Below, in pieces: positions 43,242-52,114 of a DNA stretch of 64,000 nucleotides. The notes under the pieces were generated by a model. The model had not been told where the DNA came from. It worked only from the letters and a program-made list of their open reading frames with translations, and ran no database searches. The DNA comes from Clostridiales bacterium (GTDB lineage Bacteria; Bacillota; Clostridia; Christensenellales; Borkfalkiaceae): contig JAMPAF010000001.1 of assembly GCA_023667345.1 (NCBI GenBank), positions 1 to 64,000 on the forward strand, in the 5' to 3' direction. Position 1 is the stretch's first letter, and each line of letters begins with the position of its first letter. The position numbers and the translations under genes are program-made.

Positions 43242-44708
43242 TTACTTGCACGCGCCCTTGCAGCCGCCGACGAAGCACTCTACCGCCGCCTTCATACCCT
43301 TGGTATCCATAGCCTGCAAGTATTTGGCAACCGTCGCCGTGATATCGGGGTGCAACCCGTTCATATCCACTTCCCACGCGTCCGTCCACGCCAAAGCTTT
43401 CTTTGCGAGCGCGGTATAGTCGCCGTCGAACTCCGCCCAAAGCTTTGCCCAGTGAGCAAGCAGTGCGGGGTCGTCGTTGAGCGCGATTTTCTCATCGCCG
43501 CGAAGCCCCTTATGGAATTTTACGAGAGCCGCGAACGCGAACAGCAAGTGCTGCGGCAAAGCGCCCTTAATGCGGATATAATCTTCAAGCGTGGGCAGAA
43601 GCCTCGTTCTGAACTTGGTCGTCGAGTTGAGCGCGATAGACATGAGCTCGTGGCGGATATAGGGGTTTTTGTACCTCTCTATAACGCTGTTTGCAAACGC
43701 CACCATCTGGTCCTGCGGCAGGTCTATCGTGGGGTTTACCTCGTCAAACACGAAGTCGTGCACGAACTTGCCTATAACGGGGTCGTTTACCGCCTCGCCT
43801 ACCGTGTCTATCCCCGCAAGGTATGCGATAGGCACCATTGCGGTGTGCGAACCGTTTAAAATTTTAACCTTTCTCTGCTTATACGGCTTTATGCTGTCGG
43901 CAAAGATTACGTTCAAGCCCGTGCTGTCCGCGGGTAAAACCTTCTGAACGTGGGGTTCCTTTTTCAAGACCCAAAGGTGGAAAATTTCGCCCTTTACTAT
44001 GTTGTTGTCGATATAGCCCGTCTCCTTCTGGATATCGGCGATTTCGTTTTTGGGATAGCCGGGGACAATTCTGTCGACCAAAGTCGAGGTGAAATGGTTT
44101 GCCTTCTGTATCCACTCGATGAACTTTTCGTCCATCTTGTTTATCTTCGCAAGCTCGGTTAAGCACCTGTACAGCTCGTCGCCGTTGTTGTCGATAAGCT
44201 CGCAAGGCACGATTGCAAGACCCTTTGTCATATCGCCGTTAAAACGGTCGTAACGTCTCTTTAAGAGCGCAAGGAGTTTGCCGGGGTAGGACTTGGGGCA
44301 GACGGTTAAATCGGTGTCCGTGGGGTCAACCGCAATGCCCGCTTCCGTCGTATTGGAAATGATAATCTGCAAGTCCTCGCTTTCGCCGTAGGAAAGGTAC
44401 TTTTCGTACTCCTCGAAGGGGTTTAAAAGGTCGGAGATAACGTCGATAACGCGGCTCTTTTTAACCTTTTCGCCGTTATCTATGCCCTCTAAGCGGAGGG
44501 TGTACAGCCCGTCCTGCTCTTTTAATTCCTTAACTCTGCCGAAAGGCATGGGCTGAACCACAACCACGCCCGCGTTTATCGCGCCGTCGTCGTTTAAGTT
44601 CTGTATAATCCAGTCGACGAACGCGCGAAGAAAGTTGCCCTCGCCGAACTGCATAATCTTAACAGGTCTTTCGGGCTTATTGTATATCTTTTTGCTTATA
44701 AGTTCCAT
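43242..44708 (-). CDS. uxaB: Tagaturonate reductase UxaB
   Basis: 488 aa NAD-dependent enzyme of the mannitol-dehydrogenase family, reducing tagaturonate to altronate for UxaA. The N-terminal Rossmann segment (IMQFGEGNFLRAFVDWIIQ, about 19-37) and ISNTTEAGI (about 116-124) are family features. KVKILNGSHTAMVPIAYLAG (about 283-302) is the substrate/catalytic motif with the KxxxxNxxH lysine. The last residues VECFVGGCKGACK are cysteine-rich. AAGGAG is 12 bases before the ATG. It is immediately downstream of msmK copy 2. Confidence 0.93.
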   Translation of the reverse strand: MELISKKIYNKPERPVKIMQFGEGNFLRAFVDWIIQNLNDDGAINAGVVVVQPMPFGRVKELKEQDGLYTLRLEGIDNGEKVKKSRVIDVISDLLNPFEEYEKYLSYGESEDLQIIISNTTEAGIAVDPTDTDLTVCPKSYPGKLLALLKRRYDRFNGDMTKGLAIVPCELIDNNGDELYRCLTELAKINKMDEKFIEWIQKANHFTSTLVDRIVPGYPKNEIADIQKETGYIDNNIVKGEIFHLWVLKKEPHVQKVLPADSTGLNVIFADSIKPYKQRKVKILNGSHTAMVPIAYLAGIDTVGEAVNDPVIGKFVHDFVFDEVNPTIDLPQDQMVAFANSVIERYKNPYIRHELMSIALNSTTKFRTRLLPTLEDYIRIKGALPQHLLFAFAALVKFHKGLRGDEKIALNDDPALLAHWAKLWAEFDGDYTALAKKALAWTDAWEVDMNGLHPDITATVAKYLQAMDTKGMKAAVECFVGGCKGACK

Positions 44709-44751
44709 ATAGAATATTTTCTCCTTAATTTAAAGGTTTCAACCCGCGCCG

Positions 44752-45864
44752 TTAATTTCTCTGAACGTCGGAAGGAACGGCTTCCTCTGTTTCCGCGTCG
44801 TAGATGTAAGCCGCCTTGTGGGGCACGCAGAACTTGAACGCCTCGCCCATTTCGGGAGTGTCGTGAGGGTTGACCTTTAAAATTACGTTTACGTCGCCTA
44901 CGTTTGCGTATACGTTGGTCGTGTCGCCCAAAAGCTCGGTCAAGTCGACCTGCGACTCGATTAAATACTCGTCCTTGCCCGCCTTGCCGTCCTTTGCAAC
45001 CTTGATAGCTTCGGGACGGAACGCGAATACGACGGGTTTACCCTCTATCGAAGCAACGTCCTTAACCAAGGGCTTGATATCGAACGACAAGCCTGCGTCG
45101 TTTACGAACTTGCCGTCCTGAACGGTGCCCTTTAAGAAGTTCATGGGAGGCTCGCCGATAAAGCCCGCAACGAACAGGTTCTTCGGATAGAAGTACAGCT
45201 CGAAAGGCGTGCCTATCTGCTGAACGTAGCCGCCCGATTTCATAACGACGATTCTATCGGACATGGTCATAGCTTCCGTCTGGTCGTGCGTTACGTAGAT
45301 AGTCGTCGCGCCGACCGAGCGGTGAATCTGCTTGATTTCCGAACGCATCGTAACGCGCTGTTTTGCGTCGAGGTTGGATAAAGGTTCGTCCATAAGGAAG
45401 ATGGAAACCTTACGGATAAGCGCACGGCCTACCGCAACACGCTGGCACTGACCGCCGGAAAGATTTCTGGGGAATCTTTCGAGGTAATCGGTCAAGCCGA
45501 GTATTTTTGCCGTCGCCTGCACCTTTTCCTCGATAACGTCGGCGTCGATGCCCTCTAACATAAGACCGAACGCGAGGTTTTCGTATACGGTGAGATGAGG
45601 ATAGAGCGCGTACGACTGGAATACCATTGCTATTCCCCTCTCGCGCGAGCTCATCTGGTTTGCGAGCTTGCCATCAATATAGAACTCGCCCGCGGTGATA
45701 TCCTCCAAACCGGCTATCATACGAAGCGTAGTCGACTTGCCGCAACCGGAATCGCCGACGAGACAAATGAATTCGCCGTCTTTGATTTCCATGTTAAAGT
45801 CGTGAACCGCGTGATAACCGTTCGGATAGACCTTGTTTACGTCTTTGAATAATAATACTGCCAT
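44752..45864 (-). CDS. msmK: Sugar ABC transporter ATP-binding protein, MsmK/UgpC type (copy 2)
   Basis: 370 aa. Walker A GDSGCGKST (Asp replaces the usual Pro after Gly), signature LSGGQCQRVAVGRA, Walker B IFLMDEPLSNLDA, switch His in YVTHDQTEA, and a TOBE-type C-terminal domain. It is not next to permeases but sits in the uronate operon upstream of uxaB, so it may be the shared ATPase for several CUT1 importers, as described for MsmK. GGGGAA site before the ATG. Confidence 0.93.
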   Translation of the reverse strand: MAVLLFKDVNKVYPNGYHAVHDFNMEIKDGEFICLVGDSGCGKSTTLRMIAGLEDITAGEFYIDGKLANQMSSRERGIAMVFQSYALYPHLTVYENLAFGLMLEGIDADVIEEKVQATAKILGLTDYLERFPRNLSGGQCQRVAVGRALIRKVSIFLMDEPLSNLDAKQRVTMRSEIKQIHRSVGATTIYVTHDQTEAMTMSDRIVVMKSGGYVQQIGTPFELYFYPKNLFVAGFIGEPPMNFLKGTVQDGKFVNDAGLSFDIKPLVKDVASIEGKPVVFAFRPEAIKVAKDGKAGKDEYLIESQVDLTELLGDTTNVYANVGDVNVILKVNPHDTPEMGEAFKFCVPHKAAYIYDAETEEAVPSDVQRN

Positions 45865-45884
45865 TTTATTTCCCCTAAAATTTA

Positions 45885-46228
45885 TTTTCTCGCAAAAATC
45901 TCGCCTTGGCGACAGGCGACATTTTCTGCGATTTCGGAAGGCTCTGCCTCCCTGCCCGCGATAGCTCGGGGCACTCGTGATTATATAATCGCGGGCATTC
46001 CCTCCGCTCAGGCGAAAGTTTTCGCAAATTGGGTCGCGCTGCGGAAAAATGCGATTTTCCTTGCTACGTTTATTATTTTAATTTAATGCGTAAATCGGAA
46101 TTAAACCCCCACCACCGCGTTCCGCGGAGCCTCCCCCTTAATAAGGGGTATGCCTCGGGTTGTGCACTCGCAAAGGCTCACCCTTCTTTCAGAGGGGGGA
46201 GCTGTCACGCAGTGACTGAGGGGGGTAT
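45885..46228. repeat. Intergenic repeat block upstream of msmK copy 2
   Basis: The 389-base gap contains an inverted CCCGCGAT...ATCGCGGG segment (about 45955-46000) inside a TCTCGCC/GGCGAAAG pair. At 46104-46228 is the second near-identical copy of the 5467-5592 element, then GAATT micro-repeats. No gene is visible. Confidence 0.65.
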
Positions 46229-46253
46229 ATAATTCTTAATTCTTAATTCTTAA

Positions 46254-47123
46254 TTACTTTAAGTCCTTCGTTTTTATCCAGTCCTGGTCGTCGTACGCCT
46301 TGTTTTCGCCGCACATACCCCAAATGAAAGTGTAATTGTGGGTACCTACGCCGGAGTGAATGGACCAACTGGGCGAGATAACTGCCTGCTCGTTGTGCAT
46401 AATGATATGCCTTGTCTCCTGCGGCGTGCCCATAAGGTGAATAACCGCTTCTTCTTCGGGTACATCAAAGTACATATAAACTTCCATTCTTCTTTCGTGC
46501 GTGTGCGCCGGCATCGTATTCCATGCGGCGCCCTCTGCAAGCTCGGTCATACCCATTGCAAGCTGACAGCTTTCGCACACGTCGTCGACGATAAACTGGT
46601 TAATTGTTCTCTTGTTAATGCCCTCCACGCTGCCGAGGTGCTTCTGCACGCAGTAGCGCACGCCCTCGGGTGCGGGCACTCCCTCTACGGGTTTGGTGAT
46701 TTTAACCGTGGGGTAGGTTTTATGCGCGGGCGATGAGTTGATATAGAATTTGGCGGGGTTCTTCGCGTCAACCGACGTAAATACCACCTCTTTCGTGCCC
46801 ATGCCGATATAAATGCCCTCTTTGTGAGCGAGTTCATACTTTTTGCCGTCGAGGGTTATTACACCCGCGCCGCCGATATTGATAACGCCCATCTCTCTTC
46901 TTTCGAGGAAATACGCGGTTGCGAGTTCCTTGAAAGTGCCGAGCGACAACGCCTTTTTAACGGGCATTGCGCCGCCGGCGATAATTCTGTCCTGATGGGA
47001 ATAGGTCAATAAAATATCGTCCTCTTCGAACAGCTTTTTGATTAAATATTTTTCCCTCAATTCCTTAGTATCGTACTTTTTGGAATCGTCGGGGTGGTTT
47101 GCGTAACGCACGTCAAATTTCAT
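46254..47123 (-). CDS. kduI: 5-dehydro-4-deoxy-D-glucuronate isomerase KduI
   Basis: 289 aa cupin isomerase, converting 5-keto-4-deoxyuronate (from GH105 products) to 3-deoxy-hexosulose uronate for KduD. The zinc site is seen in [17 protein letters not shown] (about 193-209) and [26 protein letters not shown] (about 235-260). The ATG at 47123 has AAGGAG six bases upstream, and the longer ORF start lies in a micro-repeat. Family length is about 277 aa. It works with kduD at 58177-58932. Confidence 0.95.
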   Translation of the reverse strand: MKFDVRYANHPDDSKKYDTKELREKYLIKKLFEEDDILLTYSHQDRIIAGGAMPVKKALSLGTFKELATAYFLERREMGVINIGGAGVITLDGKKYELAHKEGIYIGMGTKEVVFTSVDAKNPAKFYINSSPAHKTYPTVKITKPVEGVPAPEGVRYCVQKHLGSVEGINKRTINQFIVDDVCESCQLAMGMTELAEGAAWNTMPAHTHERRMEVYMYFDVPEEEAVIHLMGTPQETRHIIMHNEQAVISPSWSIHSGVGTHNYTFIWGMCGENKAYDDQDWIKTKDLK

Positions 47124-47179
47124 ATAAAACTCCTTTTTATAAATGCAGAATTCAGAATTATATATTGCGGTCGGAATAA

Positions 47180-47330
47180 TCAACCTCTATCCCCTCTTCG
47201 AGGTACTCTTCACAGACTACGTAATTCTGGATTGCCACGGCACGTTGTGCCTCGCAATGACGGCGTACCTATTCCTCGCCTTCCACTTTGAAGGGGAAGG
47301 TGGCGCCGAAGGCGACGGAAGAGGTTGACG
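47180..47330. repeat. Composite repeat: CCCTC/GAGGGG module with embedded GCAATGACGG segment
   Basis: AACCTCTATCCCCTCTTCGA and CCACTTTGAAGGGGAAGGTG modules flank an ATTCTGGATTGCCACGGCA/CTCGCAATGACGG unit (47215-47264): two repeat families nested in one gap. Confidence 0.7.
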
Positions 47331-47381
47331 CTCTTCACCTTAGCTTAATTCTACATTCTTAATTCTTAATTCTGAATTGCC

Positions 47382-48221
47382 CTAAACCTGCTCCCAGATT
47401 TTTTTGATAAAAGCTATCGAGGGCAAAATATTCTCGCCCGTGGTGCCCTCTAATACGAGGACGGCGTTTTTATCGTACGCCTTTATGCGTGAAAGAATTG
47501 CGGGATAGTCGAATAAGCCTTTACCGGGGGGCACCTGCTTAACCTTGCCGTCCTCGAAAACGTAGTCCTTTAAATGGAATACGACAATCCTGCCCGCAAA
47601 TGTCTTTAACCCCTCGTCCAAAATTTCGAGATAGCTTTCGTGGTTGGACGCGTCAAGGTAATTGTAGATATCGAAAATCACCTTTACGTTGTCGCGGTTT
47701 ACGCCGTCTATCGCGCGTTTTAAAGTCGCTACGTTCCAGCATACATGACCCGCCGCGCCCTCCATACCGATATACGCGCCGCAGCTTTTAGCGTAGTCCG
47801 CAAGCTCGGTAAACGTTTCGATAACAGTCTGCAAAGCTTCTTCGGTGCGGTTTTGGGGGTTGTAAGTCCACTTGTCGTCGTTGAAACTGCCCGTTTCGCT
47901 GCCGACTATGTTGCAACCCAAAAGCGAGGAATATTTAAGATAGTCCTTAAACACCGCCTTGCAGTCCGCCACCTTTTGCTTATTCGAGTGGACGGGGTTA
48001 AAATACGCGCCGATTAAGGGCACGGATATGCCGCCCTCTTTGAGCGTTTTGCCCAAACTTTCGGCAACGTCCGCGGTGAGCGCGTTCGGCTTGTAAGCGA
48101 TTTCGTCGATAAACTTATACGCCACAAGCTGAACCGCGTCTATACCGCACTGATGTAGTTTTTCAACCGCACCCTCGGCGCCTTTAACGCCGAGGTCGTG
48201 CGTGCGAAATGCTATCTTCAT
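47382..48221 (-). CDS. Sugar phosphate isomerase/epimerase (AP-endonuclease 2 fold)
   Basis: 279-aa TIM-barrel protein of the xylose-isomerase-like superfamily. Metal-binding residues are visible in GSETGS (about 106-111), YIGMEGAAGH (about 153-162), VIFDIYNYLDASNH (about 187-200) and VVFHLKDYVFEDG (about 220-232), and the C-terminal VLVLEGTTGEN (about 258-268). Family members isomerise or epimerise sugars or keto acids. Placement between kduI and kdgK suggests an alternative uronate-isomer step. Exact reaction unknown. No clear Shine-Dalgarno site. Confidence 0.82.
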   Translation of the reverse strand: MKIAFRTHDLGVKGAEGAVEKLHQCGIDAVQLVAYKFIDEIAYKPNALTADVAESLGKTLKEGGISVPLIGAYFNPVHSNKQKVADCKAVFKDYLKYSSLLGCNIVGSETGSFNDDKWTYNPQNRTEEALQTVIETFTELADYAKSCGAYIGMEGAAGHVCWNVATLKRAIDGVNRDNVKVIFDIYNYLDASNHESYLEILDEGLKTFAGRIVVFHLKDYVFEDGKVKQVPPGKGLFDYPAILSRIKAYDKNAVLVLEGTTGENILPSIAFIKKIWEQV

Positions 48222-48318
48222 AATTTTTAATGCAGAATGTATAATTAAGAATGCAGAATTATAGGTTATTATTTTTAATAATTTTTCCTTATTGTCATTC
48301 TTAATTCTTAATTCTTAA

Positions 48319-49350
48319 TTATCTCTGAACTCTGCCCGAGCCGTCGCCGCCCGCCAAAGCTTCAACTTCCTTGCGCGATACAAGGTTGAAGTCGCCGGGA
48401 ATGGTGTGCTTTAACGCCGAAGCCGCAACGCCGAATTCCAAAGCTTCCTTGAAATCTTTACCGTCGAGGAAGCCGCAGATAACGCCGCCCGCAAAGCTGT
48501 CGCCGCCGCCTACGCGGTCAACGATGGGATGCAGGGAATAGGTCTTGGAATGATAGAATTCCTTGGTTTTTGCGCTGTAAATGCAAGCCGACCAGCCGTT
48601 ATCGGAAGCCGAGTGCGATACGCGGAGCGAAGAGATTGCATACTTGAAGCCCAAATCTTTGCACATTCTCTTGAATATATCCTGATAGCCGGCAAGCTCC
48701 AAATCACCCTTGGTAACGTCCGTTTCGCCCGGCTTGTAACCCAAAACGAGGTCGGCGTCCTCTTCGTTGCCGATGCACACGTCTACGTACTGCATAAGGT
48801 TGGTCATAACCTTCTTTGCCTTCGCGCTCGTCCAAAGCTTTTTGCGGAAGTTCAAATCGCACGAAACGGTTACGCCGTGTTTTTTAGCCGCCTTTAACGC
48901 CTCTTCGGTGAGAACCGCCGCGCTGTTGGAAACAGCCGGAGTAATACCCGTGAAGTGGAACCAGTCCGCGCCCTCAAAGATTGCGTCGAAATCGAAATCT
49001 TCGGGTTTTGCCGTGGATATGGAAGAATGAGCTCTGTCGTAAACTACTTTGGAGGGACGAACGGAAGCGCCCGTTTCAAGATAGTAGATACCCAAACGCT
49101 CGCCGCAGTGAGCGATGTGGTCTACTTCCACGCCGTACTTTCTGAGAGCCGCAACGGCGCAGTCGCCAATCTCGTTAGCGGGAACAGCCGTAACGAATTC
49201 AGCCTTGTGACCGTAGTTGGCGCAGGAAACCGCAACGTTAGCCTCGCCGCCGCCGTAGTTGATGTCGAACTCGTCGGCTTGAATGAACTTTTCGTTGTTG
49301 GGTGTGGAAAGACGAAGCATAATTTCGCCCATAGTTACGATTTTTTTCAT
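48319..49350 (-). CDS. kdgK: 2-keto-3-deoxygluconate kinase KdgK (PfkB family)
   Basis: 343 aa. Phosphorylates KDG to KDPG for the aldolase. PfkB signatures: GGGEANVAVSCANYG (about 33-47), and the C-terminal DRVGGGDSFAGGVICGF (about 266-282), including the catalytic Asp in GGGDSFA. A start ATGAAAAAA follows AAAGGAG. The gene follows the isomerase and precedes (on the transcript) nothing but repeats. It joins the UxaA and KduD branches. Confidence 0.92.
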   Translation of the reverse strand: MKKIVTMGEIMLRLSTPNNEKFIQADEFDINYGGGEANVAVSCANYGHKAEFVTAVPANEIGDCAVAALRKYGVEVDHIAHCGERLGIYYLETGASVRPSKVVYDRAHSSISTAKPEDFDFDAIFEGADWFHFTGITPAVSNSAAVLTEEALKAAKKHGVTVSCDLNFRKKLWTSAKAKKVMTNLMQYVDVCIGNEEDADLVLGYKPGETDVTKGDLELAGYQDIFKRMCKDLGFKYAISSLRVSHSASDNGWSACIYSAKTKEFYHSKTYSLHPIVDRVGGGDSFAGGVICGFLDGKDFKEALEFGVAASALKHTIPGDFNLVSRKEVEALAGGDGSGRVQR

Positions 49351-49400
49351 AATATTTTATCTCCTTTATAAATAAAGATTTTTTTATTTTCCTTAAACTT

Positions 49401-49562
49401 GCCTTCCACCTTAATAAAGGGGGAAGGTGGCGTTTTCGTAGCGTAGCGAGAAAATGACGGATGAGGGTTGTGTAATAAAGTCAAAATTTGCCTTATCCCT
49501 CATCAGTCACCTCAGTAACCTTCGGTGACAGCTTCCCCCTTATACAAAAGGTAGAAGCCAAG
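49401..49562. repeat. Dispersed palindromic repeat (second GATGAGGGTTGTGTAATAA copy)
   Basis: Near-identical to 39751-39902, including TGTGTAATAAAGTCAAAATT and CCCTTATACAAAAGGTAGAA. Confidence 0.75.
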
Positions 49563-49570
49563 TGTAGGTA

Positions 49571-50554
49571 TTACTTCGCTTTAACCAAATGCACCGCAAA
49601 GCCGCCGAACTCGTCCTCTAAATACGCAACCGTCATTTCGCCGCTCTTGTCGTATTTCTGCGAGCCTTCCTTTACCTTAAAACCGCGCCTTTCAAGCTGA
49701 TATAACGCTCTCTTGACCGAGTTCGTCGCAACGGCGATATGTCCGTTCTTGCCGTAGAAAGGCTTCTTCATGCACTCGATATACGTATCCGCAAACACCG
49801 AGCTGTTGCCCACCTTCTTCGCAAAGCCGAAAGCCGCGTCGAACTTGTCGGCAACCGCTTCCGCCTCTTCGGGGTTAGCGCAGTTAAGACCGACGTGCAC
49901 CATCTTGAAGCCGAGCATCTTGTCGATAGCTTCCTTGCACAACGCGGTAATGCCCTCCCAGTTCTCTTCGTCGAGCATTTTGCCGGGCACTATCCAGCTA
50001 CCGCCGCAGCACACGATTTTGCTGTACGCAAGATATGTGTTGAGGTTGTCCGCCGTAACGCCGCCAGTGGGCATAAAGCGCATTGTGGTGTAAGGTCCGC
50101 AGACCGACTTTATGTAGGGAAGCCCGCCCGCCTGTTCCGCGGGGAAGAATTTGGCAAAGTCGAGCCCTAATTCCAAAGCTTGCTCAATCTCGCTTGCCGA
50201 CGAAAGCCCCGGAGCGAAAGGAATACCCTTGTCGAGGCAGTGCTTAACCACCTTGGGGTTAAGACCGGGGGCAACGCAGAATTTCGCACCCGCTTTATAA
50301 GCCGCGTCCGCCTGCTCGCAGGTTAAAACCGTGCCCGCGCCGACCAACATATCGGGATAAGCCGTGGTCATGCGCTTGATAACCTCGTCCGCGCCCTTTG
50401 CACGGAAAGTAACTTCGGCGCAGTTAATGCCGCCGTCGCGCAGAGCCTTTGCAAGCTTTTCGGCGTTTTCCACCTTGTCGAGCTTGATTACGGGAACTAT
50501 CCCGACGTTTCCGAGCTCTTCAACCAAATTGTCGAGTTTTTCTTTTATCGTCAT
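49571..50554 (-). CDS. eda: KDPG aldolase fused to a VOC domain
   Basis: 327 aa. Residues about 1-205 form the KDPG/KHG aldolase (VTFRAKG, GAGTVLTC, FAKFFPAEQ with Schiff-base Lys, MPTGGVT, CCGGSW). Residues about 213-327 form a vicinal-oxygen-chelate-like domain (MVHVGLNCANPEEAEAV, HIAVATNSVKRALYQLERRGF, YLEDEFGGFAVHL). The aldolase yields pyruvate and glyceraldehyde-3-phosphate; the role of the VOC part, perhaps metal or substrate binding, is unknown. The ATG at 50554 is fixed by GAGGTGAT. It directly follows kdgK in the pathway order. Confidence 0.9.
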   Translation of the reverse strand: MTIKEKLDNLVEELGNVGIVPVIKLDKVENAEKLAKALRDGGINCAEVTFRAKGADEVIKRMTTAYPDMLVGAGTVLTCEQADAAYKAGAKFCVAPGLNPKVVKHCLDKGIPFAPGLSSASEIEQALELGLDFAKFFPAEQAGGLPYIKSVCGPYTTMRFMPTGGVTADNLNTYLAYSKIVCCGGSWIVPGKMLDEENWEGITALCKEAIDKMLGFKMVHVGLNCANPEEAEAVADKFDAAFGFAKKVGNSSVFADTYIECMKKPFYGKNGHIAVATNSVKRALYQLERRGFKVKEGSQKYDKSGEMTVAYLEDEFGGFAVHLVKAK

Positions 50555-50724
50555 ATAAATCACCTCACGCGCGCAATACGCGCACATTTTCATACACATA
50601 AATTATAAATCTTTGCCTTTCTAAAATACATACACAAAACGGATATATTCATACATTTTTCGGCAAACACACCAATTACGCCAAATTGTGGTAAAAGTAG
50701 ATGAAAAACAGCATAGCCCGCCGC

Positions 50725-51015
50725 CGTCATTATGCTCCACCGTAGGCGGCACGTAGTAGCGGAAAGCGGTCGCCACGCACCACTGTCATTCTGCCCCGCG
50801 TTTGCGCGGCACGCAGTAGCGTAGCACGGCAGAGCGATAAAATGTTGAAACGCGCAAGTTTTCGCCGTGCGCAGTCGAAGAATCTTTTTGCGCGCCTCGA
50901 AGAGGTATTTTCGCGCAAAACTAACCTTGCCACATTACAATGCAATTTAAGGCGAACACCCGCATACTCCGTAATTCTGGATTGCCACGGCGGCAAGCCG
51001 CCTCGCAATGACAGT
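50725..51015. repeat. Dispersed CATT/GCAATCC repeat, long copy
   Basis: Contains CGCACTGTCATT-like, GCGCGCCTCGAAGAGG, ACATTACAATGCAATTTAAG and GCCTCGCAATGACAG units. Close to 9117-9292 and 57956-58152. No ORF of interest. Confidence 0.7.
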
Positions 51016-51096
51016 AACCGAGCACTCGCTACGCTTCGGTAACCCGTGCCGCCTTGCGGCGGGGCGAAATGGCGCTTCACAATCGCTAAAAATCAA

Positions 51097-51125
51097 TTGA
51101 CAGCAAGCAAATATTGAAATATAAT
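51097..51125 (+). promoter_or_regulatory. Promoter of ribU
   Basis: Perfect consensus TTGACA (51097-51102), N17, TATAAT (51120-51125), just before the FMN riboswitch. Confidence 0.85.
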
Positions 51126-51145
51126 GTAAATACAATTTTAAAGTT

Positions 51146-51281
51146 ATTCTTTGGGGCGGGGTGCAATTCCCCACCGGCAGTATAGTCTGCGAAGAGCGCG
51201 CGGCTCGCAAAAAAATCCCGACGCGTTCCCGATACGGCGCAATTCCGTAACCGACGGTTAAAGTCCGGATGATAAAAGAAT
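51146..51281 (+). ncRNA. FMN riboswitch (RFN element)
   Basis: All diagnostic blocks are present: GGGGCGGGGTGCAATTCCCC-ACCGGC (about 51153-51178), GTCTGCGAAGAGCGC, and the 3' half GACGCG...CGCAATTCCG-ACCGACGGTTAAAGTCCGGATG. It binds flavin mononucleotide; when bound, the terminator at 51313 should form and turn off ribU. Confidence 0.95.
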
Positions 51282-51312
51282 GTAAAAGCCGTTTTTGTAT
51301 ATCGTCTTTTCG

Positions 51313-51339
51313 CGCTCCGAAAATTTCGGGGCGTTTTTT
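51313..51339 (+). terminator. FMN-riboswitch expression-platform terminator
   Basis: CGCTCCGAAA/TTTCGGGGCG hairpin followed by TTTTTT, between the aptamer and ribU. Confidence 0.85.
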
Positions 51340-51383
51340 AATGCGAAGAACAACTTTGAAAAATATTTTTTGAGGAGTTTTTT

Positions 51384-52067
51384 ATGCAAGACGAAATTGA
51401 CAAAGAACTGCAAACGGAAAGCGCGTCGCCCGCGCCGCAGAGCAAGGGCGAGGCGGTTAAAAACTACTTTACGGCAACGCGAATGTCGTTTATCGCCATT
51501 TTCACCGCGCTTTCATACGTGTTGACGCTGTTCGACTTTCCGCTGCTGCCCGGCACCCCCGTCACCTTTTTAAAGCTCGATTTTTCGAACGTGTTCGTAA
51601 TGCTTTCGGGGTTTGCGTTGGGTCCCGTCGCGGGGTGCATAGTGGCGGTTTTAAAGGAGCTTATACACGCGCTCACCGTGGGGCAAACGGCGTTTGTGGG
51701 GGAGCTTGCCAACGTGCTATTCGTGCTGCCGTATATGCTTATTCCCGCCATAGTATACAAAAAGCACAAGGGCATTAAGGTGGTAATTCTCACGCTCTTT
51801 CTCGGGGTTGTCGCGCAGTGCGCCGTCAGCCTGCCCGTAAATTATCTGCTGAATTTCCCCGCGTTTACGGCGGCGTTCGGCGGTAGCTGGCAGGCGGGTC
51901 GGGAGCTGTTTATAAAGACATGGTACTGGGCGCTTTTATTCAACTTTATAAAAGCCGTGATTATTTCGGTCGTGACGATGATTGTCTACAAGCCGCTGTC
52001 ATTCCTCATTAAAAAGACCAACGAAAGGTTTGCAAAGGCAAAGAGCAAGCACGCCGAAAACAAGTAA
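51384..52067 (+). CDS. ribU: Riboflavin ECF transporter S-component RibU
   Basis: 227 aa. Membrane-embedded substrate-binding subunit of the energy-coupling-factor importer, taking up riboflavin with the shared ECF module encoded elsewhere. An N-terminal charged segment (about 1-35) is followed by about six helices. The signature SFIAIFTALSYVLTLFDFPLLPG (about 36-58), LKLDFSNVFVMLSGFALGPVAG (about 64-85) and LKELIHALTVGQTAFVGELANV (about 92-113) match RibU. GAGGAG site. The upstream FMN riboswitch confirms the assignment. Confidence 0.93.
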   Translation: MQDEIDKELQTESASPAPQSKGEAVKNYFTATRMSFIAIFTALSYVLTLFDFPLLPGTPVTFLKLDFSNVFVMLSGFALGPVAGCIVAVLKELIHALTVGQTAFVGELANVLFVLPYMLIPAIVYKKHKGIKVVILTLFLGVVAQCAVSLPVNYLLNFPAFTAAFGGSWQAGRELFIKTWYWALLFNFIKAVIISVVTMIVYKPLSFLIKKTNERFAKAKSKHAENK

Positions 52068-52079
52068 TATAAAAAGTAC

Positions 52080-52108
52080 AAGCCCCGCGGCGAAACGCCG
52101 CGGGGCTT
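52080..52108. terminator. Bidirectional terminator between ribU and the toxin-like operon
   Basis: AAGCCCCGCGGCG-AAA-CGCCGCGGGGCTT perfect stem. It ends ribU (plus) and the six-gene operon starting at 55295 (minus, GTACTTTTTAT tail). Confidence 0.8.
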
Positions 52109-52114
52109 AAAAAT

